64,000 nucleotides of DNA from NCBI RefSeq assembly GCF_932526225.1, contig NC_064048.1, positions 11,663,665 to 11,727,664 of the forward strand. The letters are read 5' to 3'. The first letter of the stretch is position 1. Each line of letters opens with the position of its first letter. The notes beneath the pieces were generated by a model that had not been told where the DNA came from, did no database searches, and saw only the letters and a list, made by a program, of their open reading frames with translations. A program made the position numbers and the translations under genes. Below are positions 8,948 to 23,969 of this stretch, piece after piece. The stretch is from Nematostella vectensis. Lineage: Eukaryota; Cnidaria; Anthozoa; Actiniaria; Edwardsiidae.

Positions 8948-10255
8948 GTTCAAGATAACGTTTTTTAGTATTTTTTTATAATACTCATCAAAAAAGTGGT
9001 GTGACATAGGTTCGTCTACCTGATCCAGGATACTAAAGATACAGGCTTGATATGCATTATATACAGCTAGCAAAATGAGCTTGCTAGCTTTACTGATTAT
9101 TTGTATTCGATATTTTCCTAGTAAGAGAACAAAAATAAAAAGCAAAGAGTCGAGGAAGTAAACAAGTTATGTGATCTTTAATGTTTTATTAGGAGGGGTA
9201 CATTTTGTACAAAGAAGCATACATAGAATATGCTTAAAAGTGCAGTGTGATGAAGAGCTTTGCAATAGCTCTCCGGCCAGGACACAATGAATTTCAGTCA
9301 AATTCTAATGTTGACCTAAGAGCCTTTGGTCCATGTGGAAGACTTAAATTCAAAGGAAATGCCCACAAACTGTCAATAAACATTCAGTAAAATATCGAAT
9401 ATTATTTTAACAAAGCATTGACAACTATTAAAGTTCAACTGTGTGTAGACAATTGAAAGCCTACAAGAAACACTGACTCCAGACATGCGCAGTGCCATGA
9501 CGCTGCCCCTTTAATGAGTGGAGAGGGGAGGGATACAAGTTTATTAAAAGTCTATTTGTGAGACCAACAAACTGGTTGAAAGAACAAGCGTGTTAATAGT
9601 AAAACAATTATTTGATTACAAAACTACTGTAGATTCCTTTGCACCAAGATAATAACACACATTATTTTGTTTGTTATTTAGGAGGAACGATACGAGCTCT
9701 ACGAGACAAATGAGAAGTATTTACTACTCATCTAAATTATACACGTAAATAATAATATTCAAAAGAACTACTGTAACTAAGTAAGTAAAACTCACATGTT
9801 TTTAAAATTTTAAATAAGTATACAGTTTCATTCAGATACATCTTGTGGTCACTGTGCCATCTACAGGGCCATACCCAAAGCACCTGTGCACCCCATCCAA
9901 CTAAGGGCATCGGCTGCACAGATGTTCCTGATAAATGGGGCAGGAAAATTTTCCGCGACACCGTGCTTTCATGGTCCCCCATGATTCCTTGTTGGGTGAA
10001 GCCCCTCTAGATGTTGACATGTCAACTTCGCAGTCACATGAAAGAAATGTCTAATAGTGTTTTGCAGTCAAGTTGGTTTACGATAATTGGTTACAATAGT
10101 TGGTTACAATAATTTTGAAAAATTGTTATCATAGCTATGGTCAAATACTGTACATAGAACTGCAAATAAAAAGACTAAAAAAAATAATAATAAAAATAAA
10201 GCAAAACTAAAAGTAAAGCAAAAAACGACAGAGACATTCTGTACACAATAAAAGA
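8537..10255 (+). repeat. Tandem unit 6 (1,719 bp)
   Basis: Pol III candidate 8637-8894. T-tract 8903-8942 (40 positions) with one G at 8915, probably related to the interrupted tract of unit 5. Private changes: T-to-C at 9724 and C-to-A at 9789. Confidence 0.97.
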
Positions 10256-10626
10256 CAATGCGCCCGCGTGCGTTACGATGCCACGCCGACATAGCGAGCC
10301 CCCAAGGGACCCAAAACGCCCACATAGACCTGTATTTTTTTTCATCCTATATCTCAGCGAGCTGTGCGTGGCGTAACCGTATTACAGGCCTGGGATCCTG
10401 GTTATTGTCCTCCCCATTAATGCGCGGGTTGGAATACCTTGCAAGAGTGTTGTACAGCATATTCGCCGGAAATATCGGTGCTTGGGGCCTTCGGGTTCTT
10501 TACAGCCTTCCGTAAAAGCCTTGTGCTGCCATACCGATTGGGTAATCCGTATGTATGGTTTCCGTTTTGTTCTTTAGGCCGGGTTCGATCCCAGGCCAAT
10601 GGCCTTTTTTTTTCTCTATGTTTTTA

Positions 10627-10658
<32 letters not shown>

Positions 10659-11967
10659 GTTCAAGATAACGTTTTTTAGTATTTTTTTATAATACTCATC
10701 AAAAAAGTGGTGTGACATAGGTTCGTCTACCTGATCCAGGATACTAAAGATACAGGCTTGATATGCATTATATACAGCTAGCAAAATGAGCTTGCTAGCT
10801 TTACTGATTATTTGTATTCGATATTTTCCTAGTAAGAGAACAAAAATAAAAAGCAAAGAGTCGAGGAAGTAAACAAGTTATGTGATCTTTAATGTTTTAT
10901 TAGGAGGGGTACATTTTGTACAAAGAAGCATACATAGAATATGCTTAAAAGTGCAGTGTGATGAAGAGCTTTGCAATAGCTCTCCGGCCAGGACACAATG
11001 AATTTCAGTCAAATTCTAATGTTGACCTAAGAGCCTTTGGTCCATGTGGAAGACTTAAATTCAAAGGAAATGCCCACAAACTGTCAATAAACATTCAGTA
11101 AAATATCGAATATTATTTTAACAAAGCATTGACAACTATTAAAGTTCAACTGTGTGTAGACAATTGAAAGCCTACAAGAAACACTGACTCCAGACATGCG
11201 CAGTGCCATGACGCTGCCCCTTTAATGAGTGGAGAGGGGAGGGATACAAGTTTATTAAAAGTCTATTTGTGAGACCAACAAACTGGTTGAAAGAACAAGC
11301 GTGTTAATAGTAAAACAATTATTTGATTACAAAACTACTGTAGATTCCTTTGCACCAAGATAATAACACACATTATTTTGTTTGTTATTTAGGAGGAACG
11401 ATACGAGCTCTACGAGACAAATGAGAAGTATTTATTACTCATCTAAATTATACACGTAAATAATAATATTCAAAAGAACTACTGTAACTAAGTAAGTAAC
11501 ACTCACATGTTTTTAAAATTTTAAATAAGTATACAGTTTCATTCAGATACATCTTGTGGTCACTGTGCCATCTACAGGGCCATACCCAAAGCACCTGTGC
11601 ACCCCATCCAACTAAGGGCATCGGCTGCACAGATGTTCCTGATAAATGGGGCAGGAAAATTTTCCGCGACACCGTGCTTTCATGGTCCCCCATGATTCCT
11701 TGTTGGGTGAAGCCCCTCTAGATGTTGACATGTCAACTTCGCAGTCACATGAAAGAAATGTCTAATAGTGTTTTGCAGTCAAGTTGGTTTACGATAATTG
11801 GTTACAATAGTTGGTTACAATAATTTTGAAAAATTGTTATCATAGCTATGGTCAAATACTGTACATAGAACTGCAAATAAAAAGACTAAAAAAAAATAAT
11901 AATAAAAATAAAGCAAAACTAAAAGTAAAGCAAAAAACGACAGAGACATTCTGTACACAATAAAAGA
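10256..11967 (+). repeat. Tandem unit 7 (1,712 bp)
   Basis: Pol III candidate 10356-10613. T-tract 10621-10653 has one A at 10626 and is the first tract preceded by a single G. The A8 run is A9 (11888-11896), a variant shared only with unit 18. Confidence 0.97.
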
Positions 11968-12331
11968 CAATGCGCCCGCGTGCGTTACGATGCCACGCCG
12001 ACATAGCGAGCCCCCAAGGGACCCAAAACGCCCACATAGACCTGTATTTTTTTTCATCCTATATCTCAGCGAGCTGTGCGTGGCGTAACCGTATTACAGG
12101 CCTGGGATCCTGGTTATTGTCCTCCCCATTAATGCGCGGGTTGGAATACCTTGCAAGAGTGTTGTACAGCATATTCGCCGGAAATATCGGTGCTTGGGGC
12201 CTTCGGGTTCTTTACAGCCTTCCGTAAAAGCCTTGTGCTGCCATACCGATTGGGTAATCCGTATGTATGGTTTCCGTTTTGTTCTTTAGGCCGGGTTCGA
12301 TCCCAGGCCAATGGCCTTTTTTTTTCTCTAT

Positions 12332-12373
<42 letters not shown>

Positions 12374-13681
12374 GTTCAAGATAACGTTTTTTAGTATTTT
12401 TTTATAATACTCATCAAAAAAGTGGTGTGACATAGGTTCGTCTACCTGATCCAGGATACTAAAGATACAGGCTTGATATGCATTATATACAGCTAGCAAA
12501 ATGAGCTTGCTAGCTTTACTGATTATTTGTATTCGATATTTTCCTAGTAAGAGAACAAAAATAAAAAGCAAAGAGTCGAGGAAGTAAACAAGTTATGTGA
12601 TCTTTAATGTTTTATTAGGAGGGGTACATTTTGTACAAAGAAGCATACATAGAATATGCTTAAAAGTGCAGTGTGATGAAGAGCTTTGCAATAGCTCTCC
12701 GGCCAGGATACAATGAATTTCAGTCAAATTCTAATGTTGACCTAAGAGCCTTTGGTCCATGTGGAAGACTTAAATTCAAAGGAAATGCCCACAAACTGTC
12801 AATAAACATTCAGTAAAATATCGAATATTATTTTAACAAAGCATTGACAACTATTAAAGTTCAACTGTGTGTAGACAATTGAAAGCCTACAAGAAACACT
12901 GACTCCAGACATGCGCAGTGCCATGACGCTGCCCCTTTAATGAGTGGAGAGGGGAGGGATACAAGTTTATTAAAAGTCTATTTGTGAGACCAACAAACTG
13001 GTTGAAAGAACAAGCGTGTTAATAGTAAAACAATTATTTGATTACAAAACTACTGTAGATTCCTTTGCACCAAGATAATAACACACATTATTTTGTTTGT
13101 TATTTAGGAGGAACGATACGAGCTCTACGAGACAAATGAGAAGTATTTATTACTCATCTAAATTATACACGTAAATAATAATATTCAAAAGAACTACCGT
13201 AACTAAGTAAGTAACACTCACATGTTTTTAAAATTTTAAATAAGTATACAGTTTCATTCAGATACATCTTGTGGTCACTGTGCCATCTACAGGGCCATAC
13301 CCAAAGCACCTGTGCACCCCATCCAACTAAGGGCATCGGCTGCACAGATGTTCCTGATAAATGGGGCAGGAAAATTTTCCGCGACACCGTGCTTTCATGG
13401 TCCCCCATGATTCCTTGTTGGGTGAAGCCCCTCTAGATGTTGACATGTCAACTTCGCAGTCACATGAAAGAAATGTCTAATAGTGTTTTGCAGTCAAGTT
13501 GGTTTACGATAATTGGTTACAATAGTTGGTTACAATAATTTTGAAAAATTGTTATCATAGCTATGGTCAAATACTGTACATAGAACTGCAAATAAAAAGA
13601 CTAAAAAAAATAATAATAAAAATAAAGCAAAACTAAAAGTAAAGCAAAAAACGACAGAGACATTCTGTACACAATAAAAGA
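11968..13681 (+). repeat. Tandem unit 8 (1,714 bp)
   Basis: Pol III candidate 12068-12325; T-tract 12333-12368 (36 T, single-G type). Private changes: C-to-T at 12709 and T-to-C at 13198. Confidence 0.97.
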
Positions 13682-14045
13682 CAATGCGCCCGCGTGCGTT
13701 ACGATGCCACGCCGACATAGCGAGCCCCCAAGGGACCCAAAACGCCCACATAGACCTGTATTTTTTTTCATCCTATATCTCAGCGAGCTGTGCGTGGCGT
13801 AACCGTATTACAGGCCTGGGATCCTGGTTATTGTCCTCCCCATTAATGCGCGGGTTGGAATACCTTGCAAGAGTGTTGTACAGCATATTCGCCGGAAATA
13901 TCGGTGCTTGGGGCCTTCGGGTTCTTTACAGCCTTCCGTAAAAGCCTTGTGCTGCCATACCGATTGGGTAATCCGTATGTATGGTTTCCGTTTTGTTCTT
14001 TAGGCCGGGTTCGATCCCAGGCCAATGGCCTTTTTTTTTCTCTAT

Positions 14046-14091
<46 letters not shown>

Positions 14092-15399
14092 GTTCAAGAT
14101 AACGTTTTTTAGTATTTTTTTATAATACTCATCAAAAAAGTGGTGTGACATAGGTTCGTCTACCTGATCCAGGATACTAAAGATACAGGCTTGATATGCA
14201 TTATATACAGCTAGCAAAATGAGCTTGCTAGCTTTACTGATTATTTGTATTCGATATTTTCCTAGTAAGAGAACAAAAATAAAAAGCAAAGAGTCGAGGA
14301 AGTAAACAAGTTATGTGATCTTTAATGTTTTATTAGGAGGGGTACATTTTGTACAAAGAAGCATACATAGAATATGCTTAAAAGTGCAGTGTGATGAAGA
14401 GCTTTGCAATAGCTCTCCGGCCAGGACACAATGAATTTCAGTCAAATTCTAATGTTGACCTAAGAGCCTTTGGTCCATGTGGAAGACTTAAATTCAAAGG
14501 AAATGCCCACAAACTGTCAATAAACATTCAGTAAAATATCGAATATTATTTTAACAAAGCATTGACAACTATTAAAGTTCAACTGTGTGTAGACAATTGA
14601 AAGCCTACAAGAAACACTGACTCCAGACATGCGCAGTGCCATGACGCTGCCCCTTTAATGAGTGGAGAGGGGAGGGATACAAGTTTATTAAAAGTCTATT
14701 TGTGAGACCAACAAACTGGTTGAAAGAACAAGCGTGTTAATAGTAAAACAATTATTTGATTACAAAACTACTGTAGATTCCTTTGCACCAAGATAATAAC
14801 ACACATTATTTTGTTTGTTATTTAGGAGGAACGATACGAGCTCTACGAGACAAATGAGAAGTATTTATTACTCATCTAAATTATACACGTAAATAATAAT
14901 ATTCAAAAGAACTACTGTAACTAAGTAAGTAACACTCACATGTTTTTAAAATTTTAAATAAGTATACAGTTTCATTCAGATACATCTTGTGGTCACTGTG
15001 CCATCTACAGGGCCATACCCAAAGCACCTGTGCACCCCATCCAACTAAGGGCATCGGCTGCACAGATGTTCCTGATAAATGGGGCAGGAAAATTTTCCGC
15101 GACACCGTGCTTTCATGGTCCCCCATGATTCCTTGTTGGGTGAAGCCCCTCTAGATGTTGACATGTCAACTTCGCAGTCACATGAAAGAAATGTCTAATA
15201 GTGTTTTGCAGTCAAGTTGGTTTACGATAATTGGTTACAATAGTTGGTTACAATAATTTTGAAAAATTGTTATCATAGCTATGGTCAAATACTGTACATA
15301 GAACTGCAAATAAAAAGACTAAAAAAAATAATAATAAAAATAAAGCAAAACTAAAAGTAAAGCAAAAAACGACAGAGACATTCTGTACACAATAAAAGA
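13682..15399 (+). repeat. Tandem unit 9 (1,718 bp)
   Basis: Pol III candidate 13782-14039; T-tract 14048-14086 (39 T, GG type, between single-G neighbours). No substitution noticed. Confidence 0.97.
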
Positions 15400-15763
15400 C
15401 AATGCGCCCGCGTGCGTTACGATGCCACGCCGACATAGCGAGCCCCCAAGGGACCCAAAACGCCCACATAGACCTGTATTTTTTTTCATCCTATATCTCA
15501 GCGAGCTGTGCGTGGCGTAACCGTATTACAGGCCTGGGATCCTGGTTATTGTCCTCCCCATTAATGCGCGGGTTGGAATACCTTGCAAGAGTGTTGTACA
15601 GCATATTCGCCGGAAATATCGGTGCTTGGGGCCTTCGGGTTCTTTACAGCCTTCCGTAAAAGCCTTGTGCTGCCATACCGATTGGGTAATCCGTATGTAT
15701 GGTTTCCGTTTTGTTCTTTAGGCCGGGTTCGATCCCAGGCCAATGGCCTTTTTTTTTCTCTAT

Positions 15764-15807
<44 letters not shown>

Positions 15808-17115
15808 GTTCAAGATAACGTTTTTTAGTATTTTTTTATAATACTCATCAAAAAAGTGGTGTGACATAGGTTCGTCTACCTGATCCAGGATACTAAAGAT
15901 ACAGGCTTGATATGCATTATATACAGCTAGCAAAATGAGCTTGCTAGCTTTACTGATTATTTGTATTCGATATTTTCCTAGTAAGAGAACAAAAATAAAA
16001 AGCAAAGAGTCGAGGAAGTAAACAAGTTATGTGATCTTTAATGTTTTATTAGGAGGGGTACATTTTGTACAAAGAAGCATACATAGAATATGCTTAAAAG
16101 TGCAGTGTGATGAAGAGCTTTGCAATAGCTCTCCGGCCAGGACACAATGAATTTCAGTCAAATTCTAATGTTGACCTAAGAGCCTTTGGTCCATGTGGAA
16201 GACTTAAATTCAAAGGAAATGCCCACAAACTGTCAATAAACATTCAGTAAAATATCGAATATTATTTTAACAAAGCATTGACAACTATTAAAGTTCAACT
16301 GTGTGTAGACAATTGAAAGCCTACAAGAAACACTGACTCCAGACATGCGCAGTGCCATGACGCTGCCCCTTTAATGAGTGGAGAGGGGAGGGATACAAGT
16401 TTATTAAAAGTCTATTTGTGAGACCAACAAACTGGTTGAAAGAACAAGCGTGTTAATAGTAAAACAATTATTTGATTACAAAACTACTGTAGATTCCTTT
16501 GCACCAAGATAATAACACACATTATTTTGTTTGTTATTTAGGAGGAACGATACGAGCTCTACGAGACAAATGAGAAGTATTTATTACTCATCTAAATTAT
16601 ACACGTAAATAATAATATTCAAAAGAACTACTGTAACTAAGTAAGTAACACTCACATGTTTTTAAAATTTTAAATAAGTATACAGTTTCATTCAGATACA
16701 TCTTGTGGTCACTGTGCCATCTACAGGGCCATACCCAAAGCACCTGTGCACCCCATCCAACTAAGGGCATCGGCTGCACAGATGTTCCTGATAAATGGGG
16801 CAGGAAAATTTTCCGCGACACCGTGCTTTCATGGTCCCCCATGATTCCTTGTTGGGTGAAGCCCCTCTAGATGTTGACATGTCAACTTCGCAGTCACATG
16901 AAAGAAATGTCTAATAGTGTTTTGCAGTCAAGTTGGTTTACGATAATTGGTTACAATAGTTGGTTACAATAATTTTGAAAAATTGTTATCATAGCTATGG
17001 TCAAATACTGTACATAGAACTGCAAATAAAAAGACTAAAAAAAATAATAATAAAAATAAAGCAAAACTAAAAGTAAAGCAAAAAACGACAGAGACATTCT
17101 GTACACAATAAAAGA
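15400..17115 (+). repeat. Tandem unit 10 (1,716 bp)
   Basis: Pol III candidate 15500-15757; T-tract 15765-15802 (38 T, single-G type). Units 10, 11 and 12 are all 1,716 bp with 38 T. No substitution noticed. Confidence 0.97.
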
Positions 17116-17478
17116 CAATGCGCCCGCGTGCGTTACGATGCCACGCCGACATAGCGAGCCCCCAAGGGACCCAAAACGCCCACATAGACCTGTATTTTTT
17201 TCATCCTATATCTCAGCGAGCTGTGCGTGGCGTAACCGTATTACAGGCCTGGGATCCTGGTTATTGTCCTCCCCATTAATGCGCGGGTTGGAATACCTTG
17301 CAAGAGTGTTGTACAGCATATTCGCCGGAAATATCGGTGCTTGGGGCCTTCGGGTTCTTTACAGCCTTCCGTAAAAGCCTTGTGCTGCAATACCGATTGG
17401 GTAATCCGTATGTATGGTTTCCGTTTTGTTCTTTAGGCCGGGTTCGATCCCAGGCCAATGGCCTTTTTTTTTCTCTAT

Positions 17479-17523
<45 letters not shown>

Positions 17524-18831
17524 GTTCAAGATAACGTTTTTTAGTATTTTTTTATAATCCTCATCAAAAAAGTGGTGTGACATAGGTTCGTCTACCTGAT
17601 CCAGGATACTAAAGATACAGGCTTGATATGCATTATATACAGCTAGCAAAATGAGCTTGCTAGCTTTACTGATTATTTGTATTCGATATTTTCCTAGTAA
17701 GAGAACAAAAATAAAAAGCAAAGAGTCGAGGAAGTAAACAAGTTATGTGATCTTTAATGTTTTATTAGGAGGGGTACATTTTGTACAAAGAAGCATACAT
17801 AGAATATGCTTAAAAGTGCAGTGTAATGAAGAGCTTTGCAATAGCTCTCCGGCCAGGACACAATGAATTTCAGTCAAATTCTAATGTTGACCTAAGAGCC
17901 TTTGGTCCATGTGGAAGACTTAAATTCAAAGGAAATGCCCACAAACTGTCAATAAACATTCAGTAAAATATCGAATATTATTTTAACAAAGCATTGACAA
18001 CTATTAAAGTTCAACTGTGTGTAGACAATTGAAAGCCTACAAGAAACACTGACTCCAGACATGCGCAGTGCCATGACGCTGCCCCTTTAATGAGTGGAGA
18101 GGGGAGGGATACAAGTTTATTAAAAGTCTATTTGTGAGACCAACAAACTGGTTGAAAGAACAAGCGTGTTAATAGTAAAACAATTATTTGATTACAAAAC
18201 TACTGTAGATTCCTTTGCACCAAGATAATAACACACATTATTTTGTTTGTTATTTAGGAGGAACGATACGAGCTCTACGAGACAAATGAGAAGTATTTAT
18301 TACTCATCTAAATTATACACGTAAATAATAATATTCAAAAGAACTACTGTAACTAAGTAAGTAACACTCACATGTTTTTAAAATTTTAAATAAGTATACA
18401 GTTTCATTCAGATACATCTTGTGGTCACTGTGCCATCTACAGGGCCATACCCAAAGCACCTGTGCACCCCATCCAACTAAGGGCATCGGCTGCACAGATG
18501 TTCCTGATAAATGGGGCAGGAAAATTTTCCGCGACACCGTGCTTTCATGGTCCCCCATGATTCCTTGTTGGGTGAAGCCCCTCTAGATGTTGACATGTCA
18601 ACTTCGCAGTCACATGAAAGAAATGTCTAATAGTGTTTTGCAGTCAAGTTGGTTTACGATAATTGGTTACAATAGTTGGTTACAATAATTTTGAAAAATT
18701 GTTATCATAGCTATGGTCAAATACTGTACATAGAACTGCAAATAAAAAGACTAAAAAAAATAATAATAAAAATAAAGCAAAACTAAAAGTAAAGCAAAAA
18801 ACGACAGAGACATTCTGTACACAATAAAAGA
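17116..18831 (+). repeat. Tandem unit 11 (1,716 bp), the most diverged copy
   Basis: Pol III candidate 17215-17472; T-tract 17481-17518 (38 T, GG type). Private changes: seven T in place of eight at 17195-17201, C-to-A at 17389 (in the long hairpin), A-to-C at 17559 and G-to-A at 17825. This is the highest private load seen. Confidence 0.97.
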
Positions 18832-19195
18832 CAATGCGCCCGCGTGCGTTACGATGCCACGCCGACATAGCGAGCCCCCAAGGGACCCAAAACGCCCACA
18901 TAGACCTGTATTTTTTTTCATCCTATATCTCAGCGAGCTGTGCGTGGCGTAACCGTATTACAGGCCTGGGATCCTGGTTATTGTCCTCCCCATTAATGCG
19001 CGGGTTGGAATACCTTGCAAGAGTGTTGTACAGCATATTCGCCGGAAATATCGGTGCTTGGGGCCTTCGGGTTCTTTACAGCCTTCCGTAAAAGCCTTGT
19101 GCTGCCATACCGATTGGGTAATCCGTATGTATGGTTTCCGTTTTGTTCTTTAGGCCGGGTTCGATCCCAGGCCAATGGCCTTTTTTTTTCTCTAT

Positions 19196-19239
<44 letters not shown>

Positions 19240-20547
19240 GTTCAAGATAACGTTTTTTAGTATTTTTTTATAATACTCATCAAAAAAGTGGTGTGACATA
19301 GGTTCGTCTACCTGATCCAGGATACTAAAGATACAGGCTTGATATGCATTATATACAGCTAGCAAAATGAGCTTGCTAGCTTTACTGATTATTTGTATTC
19401 GATATTTTCCTAGTAAGAGAACAAAAATAAAAAGCAAAGAGTCGAGGAAGTAAACAAGTTATGTGATCTTTAATGTTTTATTAGGAGGGGTACATTTTGT
19501 ACAAAGAAGCATACATAGAATATGCTTAAAAGTGCAGTGTGATGAAGAGCTTTGCAATAGCTCTCCGGCCAGGACACAATGAATTTCAGTCAAATTCTAA
19601 TGTTGACCTAAGAGCCTTTGGTCCATGTGGAAGACTTAAATTCAAAGGAAATGCCCACAAACTGTCAATAAACATTCAGTAAAATATCGAATATTATTTT
19701 AACAAAGCATTGACAACTATTAAAGTTCAACTGTGTGTAGACAATTGAAAGCCTACAAGAAACACTGACTCCAGACATGCGCAGTGCCATGACGCTGCCC
19801 CTTTAATGAGTGGAGAGGGGAGGGATACAAGTTTATTAAAAGTCTATTTGTGAGACCAACAAACTGGTTGAAAGAACAAGCGTGTTAATAGTAAAACAAT
19901 TATTTGATTACAAAACTACTGTAGATTCCTTTGCACCAAGATAATAACACACATTATTTTGTTTGTTATTTAGGAGGAACGATACGAGCTCTACGAGACA
20001 AATGAGAAGTATTTATTACTCATCTAAATTATACACGTAAATAATAATATTCAAAAGAACTACTGTAACTAAGTAAGTAACACTCACATGTTTTTAAAAT
20101 TTTAAATAAGTATACAGTTTCATTCAGATACATCTTGTGGTCACTGTGCCATCTACAGGGCCATACCCAAAGCACCTGTGCACCCCATCCAACTAAGGGC
20201 ATCGGCTGCACAGATGTTCCTGATAAATGGGGCAGGAAAATTTTCCGCGACACCGTGCTTTCATGGTCCCCCATGATTCATTGTTGGGTGAAGCCCCTCT
20301 AGATGTTGACATGTCAACTTCGCAGTCACATGAAAGAAATGTCTAATAGTGTTTTGCAGTCAAGTTGGTTTACGATAATTGGTTACAATAGTTGGTTACA
20401 ATAATTTTGAAAAATTGTTATCATAGCTATGGTCAAATACTGTACATAGAACTGCAAATAAAAAGACTAAAAAAAATAATAATAAAAATAAAGCAAAACT
20501 AAAAGTAAAGCAAAAAACGACAGAGACATTCTGTACACAATAAAAGA
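18832..20547 (+). repeat. Tandem unit 12 (1,716 bp)
   Basis: Pol III candidate 18932-19189; T-tract 19197-19234 (38 T, single-G type). C-to-A at 20280, shared only with unit 30. Confidence 0.97.
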
Positions 20548-20911
20548 CAATGCGCCCGCGTGCGTTACGATGCCACGCCGACATAGCGAGCCCCCAAGGG
20601 ACCCAAAACGCCCACATAGACCTGTATTTTTTTTCATCCTATATCTCAGCGAGCTGTGCGTGGCGTAACCGTATTACAGGCCTGGGATCCTGGTTATTGT
20701 CCTCCCCATTAATGCGCGGGTTTGAATACCTTGCAAGAGTGTTGTACAGCATATTCGCCGGAAATATCGGTGCTTGGGGCCTTCGGGTTCTTTACAGCCT
20801 TCCGTAAAAGCCTTGTGCTGCCATACCGATTGGGTAATCCGTATGTATGGTTTCCGTTTTGTTCTTTAGGCCGGGTTCGATCCCAGGCCAATGGCCTTTT
20901 TTTTTCTCTAT

Positions 20912-20957
<46 letters not shown>

Positions 20958-22265
20958 GTTCAAGATAACGTTTTTTAGTATTTTTTTATAATACTCATCA
21001 AAAAAGTGGTGTGACATAGGTTCGTCTACCTGATCCAGGATACTAAAGATACAGGCTTGATATGCATTATATACAGCTAGCAAAATGAGCTTGCTAGCTT
21101 TACTGATTATTTGTATTCGATATTTTCCTAGTAAGAGAACAAAAATAAAAAGCAAAGAGTCGAGGAAGTAAACAAGTTATGTGATCTTTAATGTTTTATT
21201 AGGAGGGGTACATTTTGTACAAAGAAGCATACATAGAATATGCTTAAAAGTGCAGTGTGATGAAGAGCTTTGCAATAGCTCTCCGGCCAGGACACAATGA
21301 ATTTCAGTCAAATTCTAATGTTGACCTAAGAGCCTTTGGTCCATGTGGAAGACTTAAATTCAAAGGAAATGCCCACAAACTGTCAATAAACATTCAGTAA
21401 AATATCGAATATTATTTTAACAAAGCATTGACAACTATTAAAGTTCAACTGTGTGTAGACAATTGAAAGCCTACAAGAAACACTGACTCCAGACATGCGC
21501 AGTGCCATGACGCTGCCCCTTTAATGAGTGGAGAGGGGAGGGATACAAGTTTATTAAAAGTCTATTTGTGAGACCAACAAACTGGTTGAAAGAACAAGCG
21601 TGTTAATAGTAAAACAATTATTTGATTACAAAACTACTGTAGATTCCTTTGCACCAAGATAATAACACACATTATTTTGTTTGTTATTTAGGAGGAACGA
21701 TACGAGCTCTACGAGACAAATGAGAAGTATTTATTACTCATCTAAATTATACACGTAAATAATAATATTCAAAAGAACTACTGTAACTAAGTAAGTAACA
21801 CTCACATGTTTTTAAAATTTTAAATAAGTATACAGTTTCATTCAGATACATCTTGTGGTCACTGTGCCATCTACAGGGCCATACCCAAAGCACCTGTGCA
21901 CCCCATCCAACTAAGGGCATCGGCTGCACAGATGTTCCTGATAAATGGGGCAGGAAAATTTTCCGCGACACCGTGCTTTCATGGTCCCCCATGATTCCTT
22001 GTTGGGTGAAGCCCCTCTAGATGTTGACATGTCAACTTCGCAGTCACATGAAAGAAATGTCTAATAGTGTTTTGCAGTCAAGTTGGTTTACGATAATTGG
22101 TTACAATAGTTGGTTACAATAATTTTGAAAAATTGTTATCATAGCTATGGTCAAATACTGTACATAGAACTGCAAATAAAAAGACTAAAAAAAATAATAA
22201 TAAAAATAAAGCAAAACTAAAAGTAAAGCAAAAAACGACAGAGACATTCTGTACACAATAAAAGA
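20548..22265 (+). repeat. Tandem unit 13 (1,718 bp)
   Basis: Pol III candidate 20648-20905; T-tract 20913-20952 (40 T, single-G type). G-to-T at 20723, inside the candidate transcript. Confidence 0.97.
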
Positions 22266-23969
22266 CAATGCGCCCGCGTGCGTTACGATGCCACGCCGAC
22301 ATAGCGAGCCCCCAAGGGACCCAAAACGCCCACATAGACCTGTATTTTTTTTCATCCTATATCTCAGCGAGCTGTGCGTGGCGTAACCGTATTACAGGCC
22401 TGGGATCCTGGTTATTGTCCTCCCCATTAATGCGCGGGTTGGAATACCTTGCAAGAGTGTTGTACAGCATATTCGCCGGAAATATCGGTGCTTGGGGCCT
22501 TCGGGTTTTTTACAGCCTTCCGTAAAAGCCTTGTGCTGCCATACCGATTGGGTAATCCGTATGTATGGTTTCCGTTTTGTTCTTTAGGCCGGGTTCGATC
22601 CCAGGCCAATGGCCTTTTTTTTTCTCTATGGTTTTTTTTTTTTTTTTTTTTTTTTTACACAGTTCAAGATAACGTTTTTTAGTATTTTTTTATAATACTC
22701 ATCAAAAAAGTGGTGTGACATAGGTTCGTCTACCTGATCCAGGATACTAAAGATACAGGCTTGATATGCATTATATACAGCTAGCAAAATGAGCTTGCTA
22801 GCTTTACTGATTATTTGTATTCGATATTTTCCTAGTAAGAGAACAAAAATAAAAAGCAAAGAGTCGAGGAAGTAAACAAGTTATGTGATCTTTAATGTTT
22901 TATTAGGAGGGGTACATTTTGTACAAAGAAGCATACATAGAATATGCTTAAAAGTGCAGTGTGATGAAGAGCTTTGCAATAGCTCTCCGGCCAGGACACA
23001 ATGAATTTCAGTCAAATTCTAATGTTGACCTAAGAGCCTTTGGTCCATGTGGAAGACTTAAATTCAAAGGAAATGCCCACAAACTGTCAATAAACATTCA
23101 GTAAAATATCGAATATTATTTTAACAAAGCATTGACAACTATTAAAGTTCAACTGTGTGTAGACAATTGAAAGCCTACAAGAAACACTGACTCCAGACAT
23201 GCGCAGTGCCATGACGCTGCCCCTTTAATGAGTGGAGAGGGGAGGGATACAAGTTTATTAAAAGTCTATTTGTGAGACCAACAAACTGGTTGAAAGAACA
23301 AGCGTGTTAATAGTAAAACAATTATTTGATTACAAAACTACTGTAGATTCCTTTGCACCAAGATAATAACACACATTATTTTGTTTGTTATTTAGGAGGA
23401 ACGATACGAGCTCTACGAGACAAATGAGAAGTATTTATTACTCATCTAAATTATACACGTAAATAATAATATTCAAAAGAACTACTGTAACTAAGTAAGT
23501 AACACTCACATGTTTTTAAAATTTTAAATAAGTATACAGTTTCATTCAGATACATCTTGTGGTCACTGTGCCATCTACAGGGCCATACCCAAAGCACCTG
23601 TGCACCCCATCCAACTAAGGGCATCGGCTGCACAGATGTTCCTGATAAATGGGGCAGGAAAATTTTCCGCGACACCGTGCTTTCATGGTCCCCCATGATT
23701 CCTTGTTGGGTGAAGCCCCTCTAGATGTTGACATGTCAACTTCGCAGTCACATGAAAGAAATGTCTAATAGTGTTTTGCAGTCAAGTTGGTTTACGATAA
23801 TTGGTTACAATAGTTGGTTACAATAATTTTGAAAAATTGTTATCATAGCTATGGTCAAATACTGTACATAGAACTGCAAATAAAAAGACTAAAAAAAATA
23901 ATAATAAAAATAAAGCAAAACTAAAAGTAAAGCAAAAAACGACAGAGACATTCTGTACACAATAAAAGA
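22266..23969 (+). repeat. Tandem unit 14 (1,704 bp)
   Basis: Pol III candidate 22366-22623; T-tract 22632-22656 (25 T, GG type), much shorter than its neighbours. C-to-T at 22508 replaces the last C of the UUCG hairpin's 3' arm and removes its terminal G-C pair. Confidence 0.97.
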